Positions 45,983 through 56,778 of a stretch of 64,000 bases of DNA are shown piece by piece. Source of the stretch: Cylindrodendrum hubeiense (Eukaryota; Ascomycota; Sordariomycetes; Hypocreales; Nectriaceae); NCBI GenBank assembly GCA_014621425.1, contig JAANBB010000048.1, positions 103,862 to 167,861 on the forward strand, given 5' to 3'. A program made the translations under genes and the position numbers. How positions within the stretch are numbered: position 1 is the stretch's first letter; each line of letters opens with the position of its first letter. The notes under the pieces are model-generated. The model was given only the letters and a program-made list of their open reading frames with translations, had not been told where the DNA came from and did not search any database.

Positions 45983-47343
45983 TTACAGCTTCTGGTACTC
46001 CAGCTTGCCCTCAAGCTTCTTCGACTCGGCAACCTTGCGGACCGCCTTGTTGAAGTCATCCTGGTTGATGGAGTCTCGGTAGTCCTTGATGGCGAACAAT
46101 CCCCTATCACGTGTGTCAGCAACTTGTCATGCATAGATATGCTCCAAAGAGTTCCAGTGTTGGGGGCACTTACGCCTCGGTAACAACGTTCCTCAAATCG
46201 GCGCCGTTCAGTCCATCACTCATCTTAACCACGCTCTCGAAATCGATGTCGCCATCGAGCACCACGCCCGCCGAGTGAATCTTGAGAATCTCCAACCGAC
46301 CAACCTCGTTGGGCAGGGAGATCTCAATCTTACGGTCCAGACGACCAGCACGGAGCAGCGCAGGGTCAAGCGTGTCGGGTCTGTTCGTAGCCATGATGAT
46401 CTTTGTCTTGCCCAGGTAGTCGAATCCATCCAGCTGGTTCAGTAGCTCCATCAGTGTTCGTTGAATTTCTCGATCAGCACTAGTACCCTCCGAGAATCGT
46501 CGTCCACCGATGGCATCGATCTCGTCCATGAAGATGATACAAGGCTCGTGCTCCTTGGCGTATCCGAACATCTCGCGGATGAGTCGCGCTGACTCTCCGA
46601 TGTACTTGTCGACGATGGCAGAAGAGACAACTAGTCACTGGTCAGTTTGGCCGTTTCCGGGTACAATATGAGTCGCATGATACATACCCTTCAGGAAGTT
46701 CGTCTCCAGACTGCTAGCAACGGCTCGCGCAAGGAGAGTCTTTCCGGTACCAGGGGGTCCGTACAACAGCACTCCCTTGGGCGGCTTGATGCCCACTCGG
46801 AGGAACAGCTCGGGGTTCTTCAACGGCAGCTCGATCACCTCTCGCAACTCTCGGATCTGCTCGTTCAGTCCACCGATACCCGCGAAGCTGACTTGTCCAG
46901 GATCCTCCAGCGACATGTTGTACACCAACGGGTCGACCTCTCGGGGTAGCATTCGCATGATGGTGAGCGTCGTCATGTCCAGGGCCACGCGGGTGCCCTG
47001 CTTCAGCTTCGCCTTGTCGACCTTAGATCTGCAACCGACGACATATCGAGGTCCGGAAGATGCCTTGACGATAACTGTGAGGGGAACTGTCAGTCTCCAT
47101 GTATCCACGTGCGCCACCTGGTGTTGCCTCACATCTCTCGTCGTCAAGCTGTTTTAGGACTTCACCGATGATCTGTCCCACACTCTGTAGCGCCTTGATG
47201 TTGTCCTCAGTTCGGTCGAACTCGCGCTGCATGTCCTTAATCTCAAGGCGCAGGTTCTTGAGCTTCGCCTCCCATTCGCGGGACTCGATGAGCTTGGCCC
47301 GGTAGGAATTGAGGGCGGCCTGGCGCTCTTCTTCGGCAGTCAT
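45983..47343 (-). CDS. rpt4: 26S proteasome regulatory ATPase Rpt4 (PSMC6/SUG2)
   Basis: Four exons on the minus strand (47343-47133, 47074-46688, 46630-46174, 46103-45983) join to 391 residues, the usual length. It is one of six AAA+ ATPases of the proteasome 19S base, unfolding ubiquitinated substrates for the 20S core. An N-terminal coiled coil (about 1-70) ends in [15 protein letters not shown]. The OB-domain block [15 protein letters not shown] and [12 protein letters not shown] then identify Rpt4 rather than another Rpt. Also seen are [18 protein letters not shown], Walker A GPPGTGKT (176-183), [20 protein letters not shown], Walker [28 protein letters not shown] with the second region of homology [20 protein letters not shown], and the C-terminal EGKLEYQKL. 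It lacks the C-terminal HbYX motif, as expected for Rpt4. Confidence 0.97.
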
Positions 47344-48300
47344 GGTGGCGAAGTTGTGTCTGTCGGTCTATGTATCTGTGTCGAAATTATGGGCGGGGAG
47401 CTTCACTGGTAGAAGAAGGGTTGGGGTCGGGCGTTGGGAGCTCGAATGTCTGGAGGTGGTAGAGATGCTCGACGGTGACGGATGTTGGTGGCAGATGGAG
47501 AGCTTACCTCACCGGCTGGAGCCTTCCGCTAGCCCCTGCAGCCAAGACTAACTATCCAGGTCGGCAGAATCTCGGAGAACCTGGGCCTAGAGGTGCAATG
47601 ACGAGCTGCCTACCCTATACCTACATCACTTCCCCAACAAATTGTGACCAAGTTCTTTCTTTGTGTGTTTGAGTATCAGTTTGAGAAAGATAAAGCAGTT
47701 GGAGTTTCGTGGTTCAGGTTCGGTGTAGGTTACCATCTTTCCTCTTCGGGGTTGTTAATAACCTATCGGAATACCCTTGTCCATAATAATCACACATCGA
47801 CTTGTAATGCTTGTATTACGGCGTGGCCAAGATTTATTATAGACACGCAATATCGGCACTCTGATACGCACAAACATGACAGCTTACAGTCTATTTTGAA
47901 TGATGAACCTCTTCTCTTCTATCGCAGGGCCTCACGAGCCTATAGATTCCCAGTGAACCACCACGGCGTACCCAAAAGACGTTGTGTCGCCCAGTTGCCC
48001 GAGCTGTCTTACCCTGTGCAACCTGCAACCAAGTCTACTCAAAGGCGAGATACATGTATGAGAGACCCCATGACAACAAACCAGTACTACCTGAGGTATT
48101 AAATCATGTGGAATCCTGGAACAGGAACCCGAGGGTGGCTTCTTTATCTCATCTTCATGACACAGCCACCTCCCATGACCAACCGAGTGCGGATGGCGTA
48201 GATGCGGACGATGTTATCTCAGCAGGCCATGGACTCGAATGCGAGGTGTCAGATGCGAAAGGGATGTCGCTGATATGCCATGACTTAAGCAGAGGAGACT
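47344..48300. other. Rpt4 promoter / PYM 3' spacer
   Basis: This stretch lies between the PYM stop and the Rpt4 start, both genes on the minus strand. A long plus-strand frame (47644-48102) has no family motif, and I treat it as chance. Confidence 0.5.
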
Positions 48301-48906
48301 TCAATCCTCCTTGTCATCGCCCTCGGTGGGAGCCGCATCCGAATTCGGCTTTGGTTCTCCTTCGGCATCGAAACCAAGGGCATCCAGTTCCCGAATCAGC
48401 TCATTGATCTTGATAACCTTGGCAATCTGCTCTGGCAGCAGAGCCTCGCCACCCTCCTTCTTGTTCTTTAGGTCCTTGGCCTGCTTCAGTTTCTTCTTAA
48501 GATTTCTGGCCTTCTTTTCGCGCTCAACTTCGGGATCGACCTCGTCGGCCTTGGACTGTTCCGTGGCAGGGGCAGTATCGCCTTCGCCCTCGCCCTCGCC
48601 ATCGGCGGCCTTGGCCTTTCTACGGGCTTCGCGCCTCTTGGCGTTCTTGTTGCTGGCGGCAGATCCTTGCTCTGAACTATCCTCGCCGATGCTGGCGGCG
48701 CCCGGGATGCCAATTTTCTTGCCCCGCTCGCGGAAGGCCTCGGCGGTGCGGTTCTTGTAGACCTCGACGTCCTCGGCGGGGCGGTACCCCGGACGGATCT
48801 TGATGGCCTTGCGCGTGCTACCGTCGGCGCGAACAGACGGCGGGATCTCGCGATTGCCGCTGTTCTCGTCAGTGACGATGCCGGCGTTGGAGGGTTGCGA
48901 AGGCAT
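48301..48906 (-). CDS. pym: PYM / WIBG homologue (partner of Y14 and Mago)
   Basis: Single-exon 201-residue protein. The N-terminal Mago-binding domain is recognisable in GIVTDENSGNREIPPSVRAD, then GSTRKAIKIRPGYRPAEDVE and VYKNRTAEAFRE, which matches the PYM N-terminus (PF09282 type). The rest is highly charged: an Ala/Lys/Arg helix (NKNAKRREARRKAKAA), an acidic Gly-Glu repeat, a long Lys-rich coiled coil (EREKKARNLKKKLKQAKDLK) and a conserved-looking PEQIAKVIKINELIRELDAL near the C-terminus. In animals PYM binds Mago-Y14 and the 40S ribosome and strips exon-junction complexes from translated mRNA. Cytoplasmic. Its presence implies a working EJC, consistent with the intron-rich genes here. 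Start at the first ATG. Confidence 0.9.
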   Translation of the reverse strand: MPSQPSNAGIVTDENSGNREIPPSVRADGSTRKAIKIRPGYRPAEDVEVYKNRTAEAFRERGKKIGIPGAASIGEDSSEQGSAASNKNAKRREARRKAKAADGEGEGEGDTAPATEQSKADEVDPEVEREKKARNLKKKLKQAKDLKNKKEGGEALLPEQIAKVIKINELIRELDALGFDAEGEPKPNSDAAPTEGDDKED

Positions 48907-48981
48907 AGCGGCGGCGGTTTCGACCGTGACTGCGGGGTATTTCGGTCGGGGTTGGAGATATGGAGACTGGCTGTGGCTGCA

Positions 48982-49014
48982 CAGGGCAGACAGGGCAGAC
49001 AGGGCAGACAGGGC
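48982..49014. repeat. 9-bp tandem repeat (CAGGGCAGA) x 3.7
   Basis: Three perfect copies of CAGGGCAGA plus CAGGGC lie about 80 bases upstream of the PYM start codon, in its probable 5' leader or promoter. Confidence 0.85.
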
Positions 49015-49854
49015 TCGTGGGCCGTCTACTTGTCGAAACGGAACAGAAGCTGTAGCGGCACAGCAACCTGCCTAGGGCCAAGGCGAGGCAGGGCGAGGCA
49101 GAGCGCAGACGCAGGCGCAGGCGCAGGGCTGATGGGTTGGCGGCGTCCCTGGGCGGTTGAGCTTTCAGCCTTGTGGTGTCCGGTCTGGCGTCGCAATGGC
49201 GTCGCAGAGCACGGCAATCCAGCACGGTGCGCGCGTCGTAATCGGGCCTGTGGCGGCACTGTGCGTTTCCTCAGGTAATTATCTTGCGGACCGGACCCTC
49301 TGTGATTTCCTCTCCCCGCTGGGTTGCTTATGCCTGTGCTGTTGTGTGAAGTGGGCTACTACGTAGGTACCTTGGTTAATGCAAAAGGGCATCCTGCAGA
49401 GGCCGTAGCGTCACTGGCCAGTGGCCATTGGTGAGACCCCGCTAAGACCTAGTGAGCTTATTGCGACCTTGGCCTGGGAGCTGTGGAAATATACAAACAA
49501 CATTGCGTCTTCATTGGCTGCTGCCCCTTGCAACGACCTTGTTTGTAGCTTGGTTCTCACATAAACCGGACGCCAGCCGCGGCCATGGTTGTTTCCATGT
49601 CAGATTGTTCGTTTACGCGTTTGGGATGTTGATGTTGCCGGGGGAGCTGTTGAGGACAAACAAGTGAAGGCCTCGGTCCCTCAGTCCTCAATCCGGGAGC
49701 GCCTCTGCCAGAGCCTTCGGATAGAGCCTTCAGATACCAGCCTCACAAGCGGCTACTCCGTACTTGCGAATGAGATGAGGTACTGCAGGCTGTTGTTGGG
49801 TACCCGGGAAGCTAGTTGCTCGGTTGATGCGTTGGCTTCGCATCGTCGACCCAG

Positions 49855-49862
49855 GTGGCGCA
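49855..49862 (+). promoter_or_regulatory. Candidate CDRE (GTGGCGCA) upstream of the Ca2+-ATPase
   Basis: GTGGCGCA matches the yeast Crz1 calcineurin-dependent response element consensus GNGGC(G/T)CA at every position. It lies about 1.3 kb before the calcium ATPase start. Binding in this organism is inference. Confidence 0.35.
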
Positions 49863-50026
49863 ACCATGGATGAAACGGACATGGAAACCAAAAAACCCGT
49901 CTGATGGGCGGGCAAAGCGGTGTACTGCAATTACGTAGGCTCGAGTTCGACGGAGGACTATGTACGTGTCCCGTACGTCACAAGTGCCCTGTTTCGGCCT
50001 GTGTGGCCAGGCCGCAATGGAACATT

Positions 50027-50084
50027 GGATGGCGCATTGGATGGCGCATGGGATGGCGCATGGGATGGCGCATGGGATGGCACA
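50027..50084 (+). repeat. 12-bp tandem repeat (GGATGGCGCATG) x 4.8
   Basis: Four full units (the first ends in T) and a diverged fifth. Each full unit contains ATGGCGCA, seven of eight positions of the Crz1/CDRE consensus. The array is about 1.1 kb upstream of the calcium ATPase start. Confidence 0.85.
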
Positions 50085-50320
50085 GAGGCCGTCTCCCTGC
50101 GCTCTGAAGCCGCCGGCTCGCGTCCCACAGACCGCCCTGCTTGACGCACACCCTCCAAAGTCCCATCCTCCAATTGAGAGCCCACATCGTGGCACCCGCA
50201 ACCACCAGACAACAGCAAGGAAGCCTGAATCAGGCACCTCCCCTCAAGGCTGATCATGTCGCCCTATGCCGCCCTCTCCTCCTCTGCAGGTTTCGTTGGC
50301 AACACGGCAAAACAAGGAAG

Positions 50321-50355
50321 CCACTGGCCGTCACCCACTGGCCATCACCCACTGG
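50321..50355. repeat. 14-bp tandem repeat (CCACTGGCCRTCAC) x 2.5
   Basis: Two copies differing at one base, plus a seven-base half copy. It lies in the Ca2+-ATPase upstream region. Confidence 0.8.
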
Positions 50356-51175
50356 AAACCGAGGCCCTCGATTCGCACCGCCGCCGCTGGGCCTCCATCC
50401 ACAGCAAGGAAGCTGTCCATGGCTAACATGGGGCTGCCCCTGGCTCCAATGCTAATGCGACAGCAAGAAACAAGCTTATTTTTTAAAAGACATACTACTA
50501 CATTAGAGCAGCATCATCGTGACCTGCCGTGATTGGCCCCTGGCTGGGGATGCCTGGTGCGCTCTCCCGTCGGCATCCATCTCAAGACACCCCCTACGTA
50601 ATTGCTCATCTCCTCGACCACCCTGCAGACTCGTTCCAGATGCTTCGTCAGTAGCCTTGAATCAGTCATTTATGGAAACCCCGTTTGGGGTTGATTGCCC
50701 TCCCCGAGCCCTTCCGCACATGACAGGCGCTGTCACCTGTGAATCAACATTGTCCTCCATTTGCGCCCGTCCGACTCCAGTCTACCGCCTTATTAAAGGA
50801 CCCTGCCAGTATGAACTGACTTCATCCTGATCACTTCCCCAAGGCGCGTCATCTCTCCAAAGCCCCAAAGACACAACGAGGCCCGCCCCTGTTTATACCT
50901 TTGTTCCTCATCGCCCCATCACACCATACCCAATACTGCCACATCTTTAATTGAGGAGGCCTCTGCAGGGCGGTGCCTCGACTGACACCGGATAGGACAG
51001 GGATTTTTGGCGTCCCCTAGCTCAGCCCAGGCCAAGTTTGTTGGTGGACCTAAAACAAGAAAACGCCCTGTTCTTATAAAACTATTGCGCGGGCCATTGT
51101 TGTCCAGGAGAAAGAGGCCTTCTTTCTCCCCTTCACACCTCGGGACGTCGCTCTTACACCATCACCACCGCCAAG

Positions 51176-54100
51176 ATGGCTACTACCGATAGTCCGCAGG
51201 AAGCCAAGACGGCACCCGTCGGACCCATACAGGGCAATGGTCATACAGCCCCCAAGATCGGCATTGTGGATACCGCAGATGCCTTGACCCCAGACCCTGG
51301 GACTGAGGATATGTACAAAGTCGAACACAACCAATTCGCCTTCACTCCTGGTCACCTATCCAAGCTGCTGAACCCCAAGAGCCTCAGCGCGTTCTATGCC
51401 CTTGGTGGCCTCGACGGCCTGGAAAAGGGCTTGCGAACTGACCGCAACGCCGGTCTCAGTGTTGACGAGTCCACCCTGGATGGCGAGGTTACCTTCGAAG
51501 AGGTCGCGCCCAATGGGACACCAAAATATGGCACCGCCGGTGATGCAGTCCCCGAGAGCAAGGGAGAAGCAGCTGTCCATATCCCTCCTCCGGAAAATCC
51601 AAACCCGACAGGTCTCTTTGCCGACCGCAAGAGAGTATTCCGCGATAATCGACTCCCTGACAAGAAGACAAAGTCCCTGCTCGAGATTGCCTGGACTACA
51701 TACAATGACAAGGTCCTTATTCTCCTGACCATCGCCGCAGTGGTTTCTCTGGCTCTTGGGTTGTACCAGACTTTCGGTGGCGATCATGAGGAGGGCGAGC
51801 CTCGAGTTGAGTGGGTTGAGGGTGTGGCCATCATCGTCGCTATCGTGTAAGTTGAGACCCACATCTGAAAGCTGCCACCATCGTCACTAACACCGGGCAG
51901 CATCGTCGTTCTAACCGGCACCCTCAACGACTGGCACATGCAGCGACAATTCAGCCGTCTTACCAAGAAGACAAGCGATCGTACCGTTAATGTTATCCGC
52001 TCCGGCAAGTCGCAGGAGATTTCCGTTCTTGACATCTTGGTTGGAGATGTAATGCATCTCGCAACCGGTGACATTGTACCTGTCGACGGAATCTTCATCG
52101 AAGGCAGTTCGGTCAAGTGCGATGAATCGTCCGCCACGGGAGAGTCGGATCTTCTGAAGAAGGTCCCGGCTGCCGAAGTTTTCCAGGCCATCCAAAAACT
52201 CGACGCCAAAGATGCCGAGAAATTGGATCCATTCATCATTTCAGGAAGCAAGGTCAACGAAGGCACTGGCAAGTTCATCGTCACCGCCGTGGGTGTCAAC
52301 TCGAGCTACGGTCGAATTTCCATGTCCTTGCGAACCGAGCAGGAAGACACGCCCCTCCAGAAGAAACTCAACATCCTGGCAGACTGGATCGCCAAGTTCG
52401 GTGCTGGAGCAGCACTACTGCTCTTCATCGTTCTCTTTATCAAGTTTTGTGCCGGACTTCCAAACAACCATGGGTCTCCCTCTGAGAAAGGCCAGGAGTT
52501 CATGAAAATCTTCATCGTCTCTGTTACTGTCGTTGTTGTTGCTGTTCCCGAAGGCCTGCCTCTGGCTGTTACATTGGCCCTCAGTTTTGCCACTGTCAAA
52601 ATGCTTCGTGACAACAACCTTGTCAGAGTCCTTAAGGCTTGTGAGACTATGGGAAACGCCACGACTGTTTGCTCCGATAAGACTGGAACCCTCACGCAGA
52701 ACAAGATGACAGTTGTCGCCACCACCCTCGGAAAAGCTACCAGCTTTGGAGGTACCAATGCGCCCATGGACAAGGATCTGAAAATCAACCAGGAAGCCAT
52801 CACCATCCCCAATGTCTCTCAATCCGATTTTGCTAGCAGCTTGAGTCAAGAAGCGAAGGAGCTTCTTATTCAATCTAATGTGCTCAATTCGACTGCCTTC
52901 GAAGGTAACCAGGATGGCGAAAACACCTTTATCGGCTCCAAGACCGAGGTAGCACTCTTGACTCTCTGTCGGGACCACCTGGGAGCTGGACCCATCCAGG
53001 AGATCAGATCTTCGGCAGATATTGCCCAGGTTATTCCCTTCGATAGCAAGTACAAGTACAGTGCCGTCGTGGTCAGGCTCGCCAATGGCAAATACAGAGT
53101 GTACGCCAAGGGTGCATCTGAGATTCTTCTAGAGAAGTGTACGAGTGCTTTGGGTAACGCATCACAGAGCGAGCTGGATATTGTCCCAGTTACTCCCGAA
53201 GACCGCGAAATGTTCAACCTCACTATCAGTTCCTACGCCGGTCAGACGCTCCGAACCATTGGCTCCTCGTACCGAGACTTTGAGTCATGGCCTCCTGTGG
53301 GGGCAGTTTCCGAAGAGGACGCCACCCAGGCTGACTTCAATGCGGTTCACCAGGACATGACTTTGATCGGCATTTATGGCATTAAGGATCCCCTGAGACC
53401 CAGCGTCATTGACGCTCTCAAGGACTGTCGGCGAGCTGGTGTGGTTGTGCGAATGGTCACTGGTGATAATATCCAAACTGCCAAAGCCATTGCTTCTGAA
53501 TGCGGCATCTTTCGGCCAGATGAGGGTGGTATCGCCATGGAAGGTCCCGAATTCCGCAGGCTTGGACCGAAAGAGCTCAAGGAGAAGGTCCAACATCTCC
53601 AGGTCCTGGCTCGCTCGAGCCCCGATGATAAGCGTATCTTGGTCCGCACACTTAAGGAGCTTGGAGAGACTGTTGCCGTGACTGGTGATGGCACAAACGA
53701 CGCTCCTGCATTGAAAATGGCGGATATTGGATTCTCAATGGGCATAGCTGGCACTGAGGTTGCCAAGGAAGCCTCATCCATCATTCTCCTGGATGATAAG
53801 TGAGTCGTCTTCATTTCTACTTTATCTTTCAACGGGATACTGACAGACCTTAGCTTCGCATCAATTGTCAAGGGTATGATGTGGGGTCGCGCTGTCAATG
53901 ATGCAGTCAAGAAGTTCCTTCAGGTAGGTTTGATAACTGAATGACTTGTCTAGTAGCTAACCGATGCCCTCACAGTTCCAACTCACTGTCAATGTCACGG
54001 CTGTAGTGTTAACCTTTGTCTCCGCCGTATCTAATGGAGAGGGTGAATCCGTCCTCAACGCTGTGCAGCTGCTCTGGGTCAACCTCATCATGGATACCTT

Positions 54101-54907
54101 TGCCGCACTCGCCCTGGCCACGGATCCCCCTACCAGAAGTGTTCTAGACCGAAAGCCTGACCGAAAGTCTGCTCCGCTCATCACTTTGAGAATGTTCAAG
54201 ATGATCATTGGCCAGGCAATTTGCCAGCTTGCCATTACTTTCGTCCTGAACTTTGGTGGCAAGAAGCTCCTCGGGTACAACGACTCGGAACACGATACCA
54301 AGGAACTCAAGACGCTTGTTTTTAACACCTTTGTTTGGCTGCAAATCTTTAACGAGATCAAGTGAGTTGAGCGACTTGGCCTTGTTCCTTCTTACGCTAA
54401 CAACTGTACAGCAATCGCCGCCTCGACAACAAGTTAAATATTTTTGAGGGTCTCAACCGTAACATTTTCTTCATTGTTATCAACATCATCATGATTGGAG
54501 GCCAAGTCCTAATCATTTTTGTCGGCGGCGAGGCATTCAAGATTACCCACCTGACCGGAAAGGAATGGGGTCTCTCAATTGGCCTCGGAGCCATTTCTAT
54601 TCCATGGGGTGCCTTCATCAGATGCATTCCGGACGAGTGGGTTGCCGCATGTTTGCCAGGATTTCTTCACAGGATGTGGCTGCCTTCACCCACCGATGAG
54701 CTTGCGGTTGAGGAGAAGTCTGATGATGAGGACGATTTCCGCCCGCCTCTGCGTGTGATGAGCTCGATCCGTGGTCCCCGCGTCCAGCAGCATATTGGTT
54801 TCCGCGACCGGATGCACAAAATCAAGGAGAGGGCCAAGGAGAAGGCCAAGGAGGCGAAGGCTCATGAAAAGGTAAAAGAGCCCGAGTCTGAGGTGGTTGA
54901 GAAGTAG
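51176..54907 (+). CDS. Vacuolar-type P-type Ca2+-ATPase (PMC1 / NCA-2 class, P2B)
   Basis: Five exons (51176-51846, 51901-53799, 53854-53923, 53976-54361, 54412-54907) join to 1173 residues. It is a P2B calcium pump that exports cytosolic Ca2+ into the vacuole or out of the cell. Visible features are a soluble N-terminus, VLTGTLNDWHMQRQF after TM2, the actuator SATGESDLL, TM4 VAVPEGLPLAVTLAL with the Ca-site proline-glutamate pair, and the phosphorylation site CSDKTGTLT with Asp483. Further on are the nucleotide-binding KGASEILL, MVTGDNIQTAKAIA, the hinge TGDGTNDAPALKMADIGFSMG (818 onward), and TM6 NLIMDTFAALALATDPP. The C-tail after TM10 is Lys/Glu-rich and helical; unlike animal PMCAs I see no clear calmodulin site there. 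Upstream CDRE-like repeats suggest calcineurin control, which is inference. Confidence 0.96.
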
Positions 54908-55591
54908 TGGATGGTTATTGTCCGGCTGGATAGCTTCGCTTCGTCGTGTATGATTTCACCTGTATTTACCTCTGGCCTCTAGAGCGGTTGCATAATCTTG
55001 TAGGGGAGATTCCATGCTACCAGGATTTTCTTGGAGAAATAAAATAAACTGGCTGCTTCACGTAGCAAAAATATAGACCGAATGCTCAGTGAATCTGTCC
55101 TTGGGTACATTTACATGGGTTGTGGCTGCAGGCACAGAGCAGACACATAATTATATCGGAGGTGCATGAGATGAAGAAATTCCCTTAGCATCCACATGGT
55201 GTGAATTGGCGAGAAAGAGAGCTGAGAAAAACCCTAGAGAATCAATGAGAGAATCGACAATGATTCGAAATGGTGGGCTCCCAATTCCAACAGAATATGA
55301 GAGTAATTGAAATTTTTAATGACATCTGTCAAGGTTCGGTCTAAGGCATCTCGGTGAGTCTTGAGAACGCTGAAGCCGGAGCATGACGAGAAAAGCGGGT
55401 CTCGGAAGTGCAGAGCGCAGCCGGCCAATCACGAGCGATGTAAAGCTGTCCCCGGAACTTCGCGAATTTCCTGGCCTGACAATCTCTCAGGATCCTCTCC
55501 GTCTCGCAACCGAACCGTCAAACCGCCGACCTCACGTCCATCACCTACTCGAAGCCGCATCTCAGACGCTCAATTGCGCCCATTCGTCAAG
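54908..55591. other. Ca2+-ATPase 3' region and QCR9 promoter
   Basis: Two overlapping AATAAA hexamers at about 55038-55048 are likely polyadenylation signals of the ATPase. From about 55360 the sequence becomes the GC-richer QCR9 promoter. No gene is supported. Confidence 0.6.
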
Positions 55592-56038
55592 ATGGTAAGC
55601 CCCTGGCATGCTCCGGCCCCCCGTCATCGACCGCATTGGCTAATCGCGCATCCCTTCCCAGGCCATCACCAGCCGGCTCTACAGGCAAGTCCCGCGACGA
55701 CCGAGACGAAACCCCCACGACCCGAATACTGACCCGAATTGCCTCGCAGCTCCTTGTTCCGGTCGAACTACCTGATGCTCGCGGCCGTCTTCACCACCGG
55801 TTTCGCCTGGGAGCTGTAAGGATTCCCTCTCCCGGCCTCCGGGCCAACGGGACTGGATACTGATTGCGGGTTTTAGGGGCTTCAACAACACCATGGACAA
55901 GATCTGGGACAGCCACAACCGCGGCGTACGTGTGACCGCTTTCCGGAACGAATTGCCAGGATGCTAACGAGACCACAGCGCCAATGGAAGGACATCCGAC
56001 ACAAGTACGTCGAGGATGCCGAGGAGGATGACGAATAG
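55592..56038 (+). CDS. qcr9: Ubiquinol-cytochrome c reductase subunit 9 (QCR9, complex III)
   Basis: Five tiny exons (55592-55594, 55662-55684, 55750-55815, 55877-55925, 55979-56038) join to 66 residues, matching the size of yeast Qcr9. The product reads AITSRLYSSLFRSNYLM, one membrane helix LAAVFTTGFAWELGF, then MDKIWDSHNRGRQWKDI and an acidic C-terminus EDAEEDDE. The WxxHNxGxxWKDI pattern and acidic end are hallmarks of Qcr9, which sits in the inner mitochondrial membrane near cytochrome c1 and the iron-sulphur protein. The first coding exon is only the ATG; intron 1 begins immediately after it (ATG|GTAAGC). Intron 2 has a GC donor (AG|GCAAGT, 55685-55749). Introns are 67, 65, 61 and 53 bases. 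Four introns in 201 coding bases is extreme but fits this family in filamentous fungi. Confidence 0.93.
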
Positions 56039-56777
56039 AGGATGCGGACACCGTTTCGAGGGCCGGACGGACGAGGGATTCACTCTGTGCCAGTAGCCGT
56101 GTACAAATTATAGGAGAAATAGAGGCAGGATCACGGGCGTTTTCCCTTTGTCGTCTGGGGGCTACTTTTGGCCGTCTTGGAGACTCGTGATGCAATGCCG
56201 ACCGAGGGGAATTGGCTGGCAGCCGCAGTGGCCAATGCCCACCCACACTTGGCCGCCATGTTTGCCTGCTGCCAGCCTGACAAATAAAGAATAAAAAAAA
56301 CAGCCCAAGGCCTTGTCTGACTCATCAAATCCATTGCTGCACAATTGCCGCTCTTCCTTGTAGTTTTCCCCGTGCTTTTATTCCTCCATTTGCCGTGTGC
56401 TTGGGTAGGTACGACGTCTGCCGCCTAATATCTGACGTCGACTGTGCTGTCACCGAGGGGCAGTGGCCAAAACACACTTCAGCCTCAGGATACAGCGGGC
56501 CCAGGTGCAGAGCACCACCCAAGATTCCACGACGTGAACACTGCGATAACACTGCCGCGAGTCCATCCACTGGTTTTGACCCACCGGTACGTCGCGTTTC
56601 GGTGCTGATGTGCCCCTGTTCGATGCTAACTTCTCTGTTGCTGCAGCTATCCTGCACATCCTCTTCCACCGACCCTCACCAACATTTGCGGATCCCCCCA
56701 CTACTTGACGACATCACCGACACCGCAATCGGACGGGCGCCCTTGAATCCTTCAGCGAGGGCTGCCATGAAGCCCTG
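56039..56777. other. QCR9 3' region and UBR1 5' leader with probable intron
   Basis: AATAAA at 56283-56288 and nearby A-runs may end the QCR9 transcript. A segment at 56587-56646 has a GTACGT donor, GCTAAC branch site and GCAG acceptor and is a probable 5'-UTR intron of UBR1. Confidence 0.5.
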
Positions 56778-56778
56778 A
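56767..56778 (+). promoter_or_regulatory. Three-codon uORF touching the UBR1 start
   Basis: ATG AAG CCC TGA ends so that the final A of TGA is the A of the UBR1 ATG (TGATG). Such termination-reinitiation geometry can couple or lower translation of the main frame. It is present only if the mRNA starts upstream of 56767. Confidence 0.5.

Larger units (their letters stand above)
48907..51175. other. 2.3-kb divergent region between PYM and the Ca2+-ATPase
   Basis: The two genes are divergent. The region is GC-rich and contains three short tandem repeat tracts (48982-49014, 50027-50084, 50321-50355), listed separately, and a GTGGCGCA site at 49855-49862. The many overlapping frames are low-complexity and unsupported. 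An A/T-rich stretch with TTATAAAAC near 51075 is a possible core promoter of the ATPase gene. Confidence 0.55.

Noticed and set aside
47644..48102. 152-codon plus-strand ORF between PYM and Rpt4
   Set aside because: No family motif; His/Thr/Arg-rich translation typical of non-coding sequence.
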